From NCBI RefSeq assembly GCF_001949145.1, contig NW_019091370.1, positions 360,804 to 424,803 of the forward strand: 64,000 bases of DNA. The letters are read 5' to 3'. Position 1 is the first letter of the stretch, and each line of letters begins with the position of its first letter. Below are positions 39,898 to 52,100 of the stretch, in pieces. The notes under the pieces were generated by a model, which was not told the origin of the DNA, made no database searches, and worked only from the letters and a program-made list of their open reading frames with translations. Both the position numbers and the translations under genes were made by a program. This DNA comes from Acanthaster planci. Its lineage: Eukaryota > Echinodermata > Asteroidea > Valvatida > Acanthasteridae.

Positions 39898-40194
39898 AAT
39901 ACATGAGCTACGTTTACTTATATTTTATTAAAAGGAAGAAAAAGACGTCCGATGTTTTGGGGAACCTTGAACTGCAAAGTGTGTGCTCTTCAGCGAATGT
40001 GATGGCTTACAACATGTTCTCGTTGTCATGACTGCGCAGCTATAGTGCCACAACGTATGCGCTCAGCGCGCTGGCAGTGAACTATTGACTAATCACAGAC
40101 CGCCGAGGACAATGAAACAGGTGATTGAATGTGATGTCAGAATCCCCGTATCTTGGGCGCCCTCCATGGTACGCACAGCGAAGAAACTGAAAAT
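39898..40194. promoter_or_regulatory. Upstream region of the RRM-like gene
   Basis: Sequence immediately 5' of the minus-strand start at 39897, locally richer in GC and CpG (near 40030-40110) than its surroundings. I cannot place a transcription start. Confidence 0.35.
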
Positions 40195-40234
40195 CACTGA
40201 TCTCTATAATAAAATTGTATTATAGAGATCAGTG
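40195..40234. mobile_element. 40-bp perfect palindrome with 8-bp direct repeats, hAT-like mini-element
   Basis: Arm CACTGATCTCTATAATA at 40195-40211 and its exact reverse complement at 40218-40234 surround a 6-base spacer. Immediately outside, CTGAAAAT occurs on both sides (40187-40194 and 40235-40242). Eight-base target duplications and inverted termini starting CA are features of hAT transposons. The element seems to be almost nothing but two terminal repeats. It has no coding capacity. Confidence 0.75.
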
Positions 40235-40242
40235 CTGAAAAT

Positions 40243-43164
40243 GTAACCTTGTACATAAAGACCGCCATGATGCAGACGCCACAAATCGAAATAGGAAAGG
40301 GGTGATTAAATTCTGCGATTTTGTAAGAACTTTTTATGACGGAAGGATCTTTTGGGGCTTGTGTAGATGCGAAAGCGACGCATTCACTTCGTTCGAAAAC
40401 TATCGGAAAATCTGCTCGAGTAAACTGACGCGTTTTCCGTAAAAAGGACTCGTGGAAAGAACTGTTTGAAAGGATGTACAGGGATTGGCGTGATTGTGGT
40501 ATACCCTTCTCTTTTGTTTACAACACGGAGATCCATTTTCGGCTGACGTTTGCAGAAAGTTTGCACTTGGATGGCAACAGCTTTTGCCTAAAAGGACTCA
40601 TTTGCTTCTTTGTGAAGTTGGCTATGTTCAATTAGCATTACCTGTAATAGCGTTTTAAGCCGTTGTAAGCTGCTAAAGATTTTTTAACACCTTATGAATG
40701 GTCCATGAAATTGTCAAGTTAGCTCAGCTCAAATGAAGTACTCTGTGAATGTGTTACAAATTATTGAGAGCACGTTTGTTTTATCAAGGAACCCCCGAGT
40801 GATATCCAAAAGAAATGGTATAGAATCAGAAAAGGGCTAGGAACCCAATCCACATTGTCTTAGATAGGGTTTGACCCAAACCCAAAAATTACAGTAGCAC
40901 TCATTCAACCAACCACAAATAAATAAAACATGACAGCAAACATTTTACACTGCTATTTGTCATTTAGGACAGATTTTTATTTCAAAAAATTATTAACATC
41001 ACACGATTTAAACTCCCATGAAAAGTTTCCAGTGGCCGTTACTGCTTCTGTGTTTCTACACAATTACATACTAGCTTTTCACGATATAATATTTTAATTT
41101 TGGGACAATGGTTTTAAATACAAATTTAATGCGGCGTTCATGTGTAGTACACATCTCGTGGAGATTTTAAAAACCAACTGACAGAGTTCAGTCAACATCA
41201 CCTCTCAACCCGGTCAGGAAGTATTACAACCAAAAATAATAAGTTATTTATTCCATCATTTTAGTGCAAATTGTGTGGCAAAGACTATATACCAGAAACA
41301 CTGAATCCACATGTTAACCACATGCTCTGAGACATGTTTCTAGATGTATAACTGCCATATGCAGACAGTACATGTATCTATTGTGATTTAAATATGCTAT
41401 AACATGAGCATCCAAATTATTATTACAAAGAAAATAATCATTAAGAAAATGAATGTGATTTTTTTGTTTTGTGTTCAGATGCTATTTTTCAAAGGTGTAA
41501 TTATTACCTTTAGAAAACAGTGTCTGATTACAAAAATAAAAAAATCCCCTGCAGTCCTATATTTTTAAGTTTAATATCCTCCCATTATCTGACACTTTCT
41601 GCAACAAAAATATGTGAAGAAAGATCATAACCCCAGAAGAAAGATCATAACCCCAGAAGAAAGATCATAACCCCAGAAGAGTCATCACGAAAACTACGAA
41701 AGCTCACTAGGTGCCATGTTGTCAGTGTCACAGGTTATGCAACCTTTACCATTAACATCTCATACATGAAATTACTGGAAACTGCTCAAGAATGAAACGA
41801 ATTCTATTACAGAATCTATCAAATAAATGAAGATCCAAATCACATATTCAGCTATCTCAGTTCTGCTGACTTTGGCAAGATTTTAACTCGTCAGTATTAA
41901 GATCATGATTCAAATAATCCGTTTTCCAAAAACAACCGTCCAAGAGTAAATTGAGTTAATTTTATTAAATGAGACATACTGCTTCTCCTGAACCACAAAA
42001 ATCGGAAAACGTTTGACCCTCGCAATTCCAAAGCACAATGGATAAAACAGTTCAGCACAATGGTCATTCAGACTAACCCATGTACTCAAATATTCTAGGA
42101 ATTTAACACCACAGATCTAGATAGGCTTTGACATTGGTATATCAAAGGCTGAATAACATCATGACAGACATATCCGTGCCATAAATCTTGTCTTGGATTT
42201 CATTTCAATGTGGAAAGGCGACATGTGCTCAGGTGAAATAAAGGAGACTTAAAAGCTGAATAGTTGAATGGGTTATCAGTGAAAAAAATTTGTAAAATAG
42301 TGGTTAACAACAGGGACAACAAAGGCATGCAATGTTGTGATTTGTCAAAGTTACAGAGAATGTACCAGCATTTCCACTGTAACTTACATTAACACTCACA
42401 TTCCTGTGATCCAGAAACGTTTTCATAGAATTCAAAGTTACTATACCTGACTTTGGTTTGAAATGCCTATACACATCCATCACACATCTTGTCTCTTAAA
42501 AGGAGTTATGTTGGCATACATAAATTGAAAGTTTCTACACTTCAATGTGTTTAAAATAGTTTTTATATTACTATTGTATACAAATTGTAGCAGTTTTGAG
42601 TACAGGGAATGCATGTCATTACCAATGCACCTGAAATCTTACGCCAATTATCTTCTTCAAGCTGAATTGTAAAATGTTGGCAAACCTTACATATATATCA
42701 AACCTGATCGCAAAATAATTTCAGCCTTTGCTTTTTGGGGTTATTGGTATGGGTTCATTCAGTTGCCCACAGCCTACAATCTCCTATTTTTGTTCTACCC
42801 CTGAATTTCAGTTCTATAAAAGTGTACAAGGTCCTTGGCTGTTTATATACAGCCCCCCCTCCTCTTTTTAAGAAGTGTAGATTACATCTTACCATGACAT
42901 TGACTCATTAAAACATTCTGGGGTATAAATATGGGGAGGGAACCATTTGCACCTTTTCCAAAGAGTGATTTGGATACCAGCAGCTGCATACAATTGCAAA
43001 ACAATTGGTACTGGAGTTCTCTAACTAGTAATTATGATAAAGTGGTATTAATAAACCTTGTTAAGTTTAAGCTGGTTTTGGGCTAACACTAACCTTTTCT
43101 TGACCAGATCCAATTAGATATCAAGTATTAGACTGTCTTACTCTGGTTATGGTAGAGATGCAGA
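40243..43164. other. Probable SACM1L 3' UTR and intergenic DNA
   Basis: AT-rich sequence with no open frame of note between the SACM1L stop codon (43165) and the RRM-like gene. Part of it is likely the 3' UTR of SACM1L. Minus-strand AATAAA hexamers occur, for example at 41247-41252. A three-copy tandem repeat lies at 41621-41680. Confidence 0.5.
41621..41680. repeat. Exact 20-bp tandem repeat, three copies
   Basis: The unit aagatcataaccccagaaga occurs three times without a mismatch. The perfect identity suggests recent expansion or a variable locus. Confidence 0.95.
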
Positions 43165-46100
43165 TTAGTCTAGTTTGGCCTTGGCTTGTGCCAACTTGGG
43201 TTGATTCACAAACTCCAATCCATAAAAGTAGATAAGGCCAAGACACACAGCTGTGGCAGCCATCCAGAAGAAGACGTAGGCTAGCTGTAGATAGATGTCA
43301 GCTGAAAAGGCAAGATAAAGAAGGAGACTGGTCAAGGTATTGTACTTTTCTATTGCCTCTGTGCATGAGCTGTTGAGGGCGCTTTGCATTCTTACAAATG
43401 CATTTGAGCATTCAAGCACAAGAAGAGTAGCAATTAAGTGCCCTTACTTCTCAGTGACTGCATTTTGCTTACATTGCTGGCATGAGAATCCTTACCAGCT
43501 GGCATGAGAATACTCACCAGCTGGAATGGGAATCCTTACCAGCTGGNNNNNNNNNNNNNNNNNNNNNNNNNNNNNNNNNNNNNNNNNNNNNNNNNNNNNN
43601 NNNNNNNNNNNNNNNNNNNNNNNNNNNNNNNNNNNNNNNNNNNNNNNNNNNNNNNNNNNNNNNNNNNNNNNNNNNNNNNNNNNNNNNNNNNNNNNNNNNN
43701 NNNNNNNNNNNNNNNNNNNNNNNNNNNNNNNNNNNNNNNNNNNNNNNNNNNNNNNNNNNNNNNNNNNNNNNNNNNNNNNNNNNNNNNNNNNNNNNNNNNN
43801 NNNNNNNNNNNNNNNNNNNNNNNNNNNNNNNNNNNNNNNNNNNNNNNNNNNNNNNNNNNNNNNNNNNNNNNNNNNNNNNNNNNNNNNNNNNNNNNNNNNN
43901 NNNNNNNNNNNNNNNNNNNNNNNNNNNNNNNNNNNNNNNNNNNNNNNNNNNNNNNNNNNNNNNNNNNNNNNNNNNNNNNNNNNNNNNNNNNNNNNNNNNN
44001 NNNNNNNNNNNNNNNNNNNNNNNNNNNNNNNNNNNNNNNNNNNNNNNNNNNAATGAGAATGCTAATGATGAGCATGGAGAATGCCACGATGCAAATGACA
44101 GGAAGCTAAAGAGCAAACAAGACAAACAGGAGACTGGCGTTCAGAATCAGTGTTGTTGAGATCATCACAAGACCAGTCACAAGAGCAGACACAATAACAG
44201 ACACAAGCCCAGTCACAATAACGGACACAAGCCCAGTCACAAGACTAGACACAAGACCAGACACAAGACCAGACACAAGACTTGAATTCTAACTAGATGT
44301 CTTGTGTTGGGTTTGAGTCTTGATGATAACACTATCAGAAATGGATCTAAAACCTCAGTTAAAAGTAGAGATAAAATACACTCTGACTGTACCTCATACA
44401 GCCAACGTATGGTATCTAGGTCTAGTTCTCATGTGCAGCAAAATACAAACCTCAGAGTCTAGACTCTGTTTAGACAATCAATTCTTTCTATTTTGCCCAC
44501 ATCTATGTGCCAGACATCTTCCATGATCTGGATATAGGAAGGGCACACTGCATTATTTCCCATAATTCCATACGACCATGAAACTTTAACTGTTTTTATT
44601 CAATTCTAGCCAAATATCGGATGAAAGCCCTTAAAACTTGTGGTTATTACAACTGAGCAAGCAGGGCCCTTCTCTAGGGTCCTGGGAGCGAAAGAAGCAG
44701 CAACTAACCAGCATAAACCGGGCATCTCCCTTGGATCTTAGTGGAGATGGTGACGCAATGCCTTCTGTCTCCTCCACAATGTAGTTGCCAAGGAAGAGGT
44801 CAATGGAATCCTGTAGAACAAAAACTACAGTGTACTTCTAGCAATGATGCCAATTCCCTTGTTCTGTGTTCCTCATGTCAGGATATAATTGAAATGCACC
44901 TTGATTCCTGACATGAAGAACCAACAGTGACATACCTGGCATGTCAACAAATTCATCTCTTCATGTCATCCAGAAATGTTAATAGAGTAACACAAACAGG
45001 TGATCTTCATTAACAGAGTAACACCAACAAGTGATCTTCCATACATACATGTAATAATGATGTGCACTGACCTTCTTTTGAGTTAAAATTCTTGAAATGA
45101 TGAGATTTGAAGCTTTTCATGGTGGAGGGAGAAAGTAAACAGAGCATACTGTCCGAAACGTTGAGTACCACCGGTTCTCTTCAGAACCCCACATACTCAA
45201 ATAAGATATATCCATGGTGCTACTGCAAACCTATCTAGTTTACTTCTGGAAATGAATTGTCACACTTGCCTGTCTGTATCCATCAACAAAGTTGTTCATG
45301 TAGTACCGTAGCATAGAGTTGTACAAGTCCTTCAACATTCCTAAATGTGTGCGCTTACCAGTTCTGCAATGACGTAACCAGAGGATGTTCAGGAGATCTA
45401 GAACATTATTCATGTACTGGCAGATAATGACGGCACAAGTCTATCTTTAACCCTAACAGTCCTCAGTCCTCCAACAGGTGAAGGATTGAGGAGTGTTAGG
45501 GTTAATACATCCTCTTTGGAGACATCACAAAACATGTATCAACAAGAAAATAATCCTTCTCCAATCAAGTGTCAACCTGTCAATCAAGGAACCCCAATCA
45601 CAAACATGGGGTACACAGGCTCCAATGGCTTCCCCTTTTGGTGACAGGTTGTCTCTCTTGTACTTCAATACAAAATGCCTAAGTAACTTGTGACTGGGTT
45701 GGTTATGATGATACACATACCTAGTGAAGTCTGTTTTAAGCGCTCCAGTACCCGCATACTGCCTGGAGCAGAAATCAGCATTGTCTGCCCAGGCTGAAAA
45801 AAAAGTCAAAAAGTCCAATTTTAGTAACACTATACAAATTACTGTGAAGACCTAGCCAATTCAACGTGGACAAAACACATGAGAAAAACTGCAGATTCCT
45901 TAGGACAACATGAACAAGGGACCTCCACAGAGCCAAAGCTTGATACATCCAAGCATGGAGTATGAGCCAAGAGCTCAAACTTCAGACTCGGTCCAAACTT
46001 ACTCTCTGAACTTACTGTTTTTGAAGGTGCTTTCAAATGCTGTCGTAAGATGATTATCCAAGCTCTCACCCTCATTTAGAACACCAAACATCTGCATGAA

Positions 46101-49100
46101 ACATGAAAGTCAGATTTCTTTGATGTCACTACTAAATAAATCAAGTTTTTATGATTCTTGAGCCAGTAATCGACATTACTCATCAAATGGATCAGTTTTT
46201 AGAGTGCTTGGGCATCTTTATGTTTAGTTTTTGTGTTGCTATAGGCAGAGGAACTCCGCTTTAAAATCTTTGAGCATTTTTCCTGATTACACTTCAAGGA
46301 AAACTTTGTAATGCAAAATAGTACCCCTGCTTCATATCCACCTTTAATAATCAAGTAGCGGGGGGGCTCTGTCTTACCTGTAATTGTTCTTGGAGTGTTC
46401 TCCTTGCTAGTAAACTCTGCACTACGTTGGTACGATCCAGACAGTCCATGCAGTTGGTTCGGAAGACTCCAGTCTGATGTTTGAGAAGCTGATTGGAAGG
46501 ACTAAGTAAGAAGCACCTACACGCAGATGGAGTGATAAGGTTGGGGTTAAATTAGGACAAATTGGTGAGTAAAATCAAAGAGGCCCTCTGCATTCTACTT
46601 CGAATTACTTCCTCTACGTGCATGTCTTCAACAAAAATGGATAATAGTCGGCTTCCTGTTAATTTTGTAAATGCATTCCCTACAAATAATCTTTTCTCTG
46701 TTTTCTCCATAGATTCTCATCAAACATACAAGTGTCTGGGTCACGTTCAATCAATAGAACTAGCTGGGTGAGTGCTCAAACAGCAGTTACTGCATCTCAA
46801 GTCCAAGTCAACGTCAGCTTCAAAATCTAATTAGATTGTTCTGATTTTCCTCTCCAAGATTCAACACATAACCTAACAGGTCTAACTCTTCCAGTATGAT
46901 TTTAAACTGAGGGAATCAAGATTAACCCTTGCAAATCTCCATAAAATAATCCCATGATCAACACCTGTTAAGACCTTAATAACTCCACTTGTTATTTCAA
47001 CAACTGGCTAACCCATGCTTGTCCTGATCAGCTGCTAGTCTGTCCATGAGGATGGAGAGGCGGTCCCATCGCATCTTACGGCATTCATGATGGAAGTCGA
47101 AGGATTCATACCTGCCATTGTATAATCGAAGCTACTGTTAAAGTCACTTTCCCCTTTCCTTGCTGTTTTCCAATGGATAGAATTTGAACAATCAGACATA
47201 ATCTTGAGTTTTCCAACTGAATCCTTTGGATATCTTTTGGCAGAGCATACAGCAAGCTCCTTTAAATGGAAACAGATCGAGCTGCAGTTTTCTTTTAGAC
47301 ACCTGCAGCTGAACAGAAATAATACTGTGTCTATTTTGGCAAGTTCAGTTTCTTATGCATGACACTGGTAGAACAAAAATACAAAACAATGGAGTGGGGG
47401 CATTCCTTTTAATCAGAATTTTTGCGGCATATCAGCAATATTGCAGAATTAAGCCATAAATTAGATTTGTGATTTAAATTCATATCCAGTGACTGTCGGG
47501 AATATAAATAATTAATAAAATACTACCTAATACTCTTGTTCTGTGAATCAATGACAGCCTTCGCAAAAAACTTCTCTAGTCTGTCCTCAATCCCTCTGTG
47601 ATCAATCTACAAATGGACAATAGAGAAACTAAAGTAAGAGCAGTCACTTTGCAATGGTACTGACAAGATACGTGTGAACTAATAAAATGCCAAGTCAACA
47701 CAATGGAGAATTATCACTTATCCTAATACCGAGGATCAATTTTAAATACTTTGCTTCGTGAGAAAAAACTTATAATATGGACAGAAGCCACCACGTTCAA
47801 GCAAAAGAGGAACTCGGCCTTTGGGAAAGGGTGTTCCTTTTGATGCAATCTCCTGCATGCAACAAGCCTGCAATCGGTGATCTAATACTCACTAGATTGA
47901 CCAGAACCTGATCTCCATAACTGACCATCTGGCTGTCTAGATGTCTCATAAAGCCGTCCATCTATCCAAAACCAGTAAATATTCATAATGTAAGGTTAGT
48001 TAATTCATATATGCAAATATGAAGTAAAAAAAATTGAAATAATCAAACTTTAAAAGAAAAAATACAAACTAAGACATCTGATTGGGACAGAAAGATACAC
48101 TCACATGGTTTTGTGCTTCACTTATCAGTATCTTTGGTTTGTATTTGATGCTGGGTCGTTGGGACCAGTAGAGTGGTATGGAGCCTCTTGTCTGAAAGAT
48201 TGAAAGATGAGCATAACATAAAGCAAGATGTACGAGCACAGAAAGGCAGTTTCCACATAGTTGCAGCAATAAAGACTTCACTTTTCCACATAAACGAGAA
48301 AAGATGCAAGTAGATGCATCAGGCTTTAGATATCTGGAAGACGCTGACATTGCTCGTAATGATTGATATTTCTATGATCTTTTCACTACGGGCATTTACT
48401 TCCTTGACCAAGCTTGCTCAAGTAACCTTTCATTTTGTCGTTTTCTAAACACCTGAAGTAACTTACCTAACAACTTGCTTTCATTCCATATTTTGTTAAT
48501 TCTTTCATCAATTTTCTTTTTTTTTTCGTTTAAGATTTGTGGAGATCCTACCTGAATGAATGACCCCCTCCATCCATTACATTGCACAATCTGCTCCGTC
48601 TCCACAAAGTTGGCAACATGCCCTTGTGTGTCCAAGCCTCTCATATAATATCTCGTCCCGGCACGGAAACAACTCCTTCTTGAGATGATAATGTAGTCAA
48701 AACGCTTTCCATGCAAGATACCTATTCTTATAGCAACAACTGTTGCAATTGAAGTCAAAGATAATATGTCCCTCAATTTATAGATGATCACAGAGAAATA
48801 TGGAAACAGAGGCGAACAGCTGAAGAGATCTTATTCTTTACATCCATTCCAATTTCTGACCTGAAGCTTTTACTGTTAGGTACGTTAGTGGTATTCCACC
48901 CTTGAGCCAATCTGTGTTAGTTAACCCAGATATTAACTTTAAAAGAACTACATCTTTAAATCAGAGATTTAATGTTCCTCAGAAAGGTCGTTAATTAATC
49001 CTGACCTCACGTAGAGCTGCAAAAAATACATGTAGTTTGCAGGATGTAGTCCTTCTGTCTGGCAGATGGAGTTAACTGCTATGATAATAAACTGTAGGGT

Positions 49101-52100
49101 ATACTTCCATAAGAAGTAAGGTTCAATAGGGACAGTGCAGAGGTTAGGATTGACGCTGTTCTTACTATTATTCCTTAAATCTGCTACTCCAATCGAAAAA
49201 GGATACATCCACACATGACAGGTAATGCAAAACGGCTTAACTGTAAAAAAAACAAACAGTCAATACAATATTTGCAAAGGAACCTTTTCCCAGTTTGGGG
49301 ATCAAACTCACAACCAAAACTTCACAAAAAGATTTAGGCATAAATATGAAAATCAGAAAAAGGCTTAAAAGATAATATTGAAAGACATTCATTGGAATAC
49401 AACCATGGAAACAGAAGGAAAGGAGCATTCCATGAATGATTATGGACATATGTCATGTGTAGTAAAACACATCAAAGGTTTGACATTTGAGGCAAATTGG
49501 AATCTTGAAATAAAAGCCTCTTACCTCAGGCTGAGAAGCCAGCTCTCTTAATAAATGACCATTCCAGACAAAACGTTGGTCAGCCTGTCAGAAGAAAGGG
49601 ACAACACTGAATGAAATAAAATGAGAAGCTTAAACTTCCTCTCAGACTAAATTCCCTCAGTCCACTTGAGCAGCTTATTATATAGGTTAACACTGCGCCG
49701 TATTCCACCTGTAACTTGTAGTCTGGGACCGGGTAGTAGTATGAACCAGGATTTTACCTGTCACCTTTATCGACAATATAGGTATTTCTTTCCCATTTAT
49801 ATTTGACCTGACGACTGTCTATTTTATACATTCTTGCCACAGATTTGACTTTGGTTACTGTTGGGACACCATCACTACAAAGTCATCTTAAGAATGCCTG
49901 ATTTCAATCAGTTCCCCTAAAAGGAATTTCTATGGGTATTTGTGACATTCGTCGATGTAAGGTGTAACAACCACTCTTTATTGTAGTTTTGAAAAGCACT
50001 TTTTAAAAATTTCAGAAAGAGGAGGAATAAAATCTGTATTCACCCTCTCAAACAGAGGCATCTGCAGGAATTCAGGACTGGTGTTGTAAAGTCTCTGGAG
50101 AGAATGTGTGAGGTCATAGGTCGTTGAGAAGAAACAATCGTTGGTCTCCAGTACGTAGTTAACCATGGACTCATAAGTGCGGCTATCCTGTTGCTACATC
50201 ATAAAAGACATGGAACATGCACACAGTCTTGACAATTCTTACAGCACCAAATTTTCCATTTTAACACTTCACTTGACTGAAACTTGTCCCTTTTCATAAC
50301 AGGCCTGAAGACAAGAATACTGTGAAGAAGGAAGGGTGATTGGTAGGCAAGGCGTCTGCATCACGTGCCGTCTCAGTCTTATGAGTTACAATCCTCATTT
50401 TGTTCAATATTTTCCATTTTCCCTGAATCAAATCTAGCTCATAAATAAAATAGGAAACACAAATATAATAAATATATAAATATGACGCCGAAAGACAAAT
50501 TGACAAAGTTGAAGACAAAATTCCACACCTGCTGTTCATTCAGATGCATGACTGTCCTCTTATAAGGCAAAATTTCATGACCTGCGACCTTCCAGATGGT
50601 CTGACCATTGATTTCCCCAACCTTTGACTTCTTGGTAATGACCACCAAGTAGGGGCCTGCAAGAAAAGGGAAGGGAATAAAAAAGAGTGTTAGTTGAGAG
50701 AATAAAGCTGAACTTATTTCAAAATGCTTCACTAGGTCAAAGATAGGAGATCTTCCTGGACAAAATACCTTTATTTGAAAGTGCAAGGTGTATCAGTGGG
50801 TCAAGACTGGAGGTCATCTTCTGGGTTCAACCCCGATTGGGATACCACAATTTATCTCAAGGGGTAAGAGATATGGAGTCACTATCCTCATTGGGATATC
50901 ACAATATACCTTGAGAGGCCACAGAGGGTCATTTTCAAGGTAAGACCCTCATTAAGACACCACAATGAAGCAGTGCCGAGTTTCTGATTCTTTTTTTGGG
51001 GGGGGTTGCCCTGCAACAAAGTTCACAGCAACTGTAGTCTTCTTGCAAAGACAGTAGACCGCTCACACCAAAAGTAAATTTTAGAAGATACAAACCTACG
51101 TCATGGGCATCGTGGCTAACTGCAAGTTACATTAGACTTACCAGGTAAGTGGAACTGAAATTTATACCTTATTAAAGAACCGTTCTTCGAATGTCCCACC
51201 ACATAATTTTTTTCTTTTCCTACTGACCTGCCAAGAGGCGTATTGTACCCATCACCCCACATATTGGTCGACTGGAGGCAAACGGTGGGATCTGGCCTGA
51301 AGATTCTGTCAGAGACACAAAAGATAGAGCAAGATTAGGATCAATATTACACACTCTCAAACCTTACACATGCACTTCATTCTTGGAACAAGGGCAGCTA
51401 TTCTAAGCAGCTACACTGGCTACAGATTCGAAACACGTCGCTCACATATCATGTCTTCAAGAAAACTGAGAACGTGGCTCCTAAGACAAAGGTACACCAA
51501 CCCAGCCACAAGCTTTACCACAACTATTCTATTCCTTTTTAATAATACACGTTACTAAGAAATTTGATCTTTTCCTTGGTTTAGAAAATCTTTGTTTAAT
51601 TTCCACATTTCAATTTGAGACTGAGAGGAGGTAAACACATTCAACATTAGAATGTAAACTGTGAAGATGATTTTTTTCAATCTAAAATCTTAATTGTAAT
51701 ACATACCGGAAGAATTTCTGAACCCAGAAAATTTTCATAATATTAATGTACTTGTTGGCTACAATCAACTGATCAGTAGTCATGCAATTGTGTTGCCTTA
51801 TCCATCAATCTAGTATGTAATCACCTTCAATTCCCCTTTTTAGAATAAATCTTCCACGACTGCAACACAGAAGAATAGGCAATTGCCTGATGGCAAAATT
51901 ATCAACAATAAGATTGACAGATCATGCAAAGATCAAGAGATCATGTTCAATACTCACGTTCAAGTGATATCTCTTGGCTCAGTCTATCAATGACTAGAAG
52001 TTCTTTGGTGCCCTCGTCTCTGGCTTCAACATAAAACTTGTCATCAGTGGTGTACCTAGAGTACAGAAAAAAACGAGACACATGTTGATCAAAATGTATC

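Noticed and set aside
43482-44159. Open frames of 176-225 codons over the second gap
   Set aside because: Same artefact of N translation; only the minus-strand frame at 44052-44105 is real (SACM1L exon 18).
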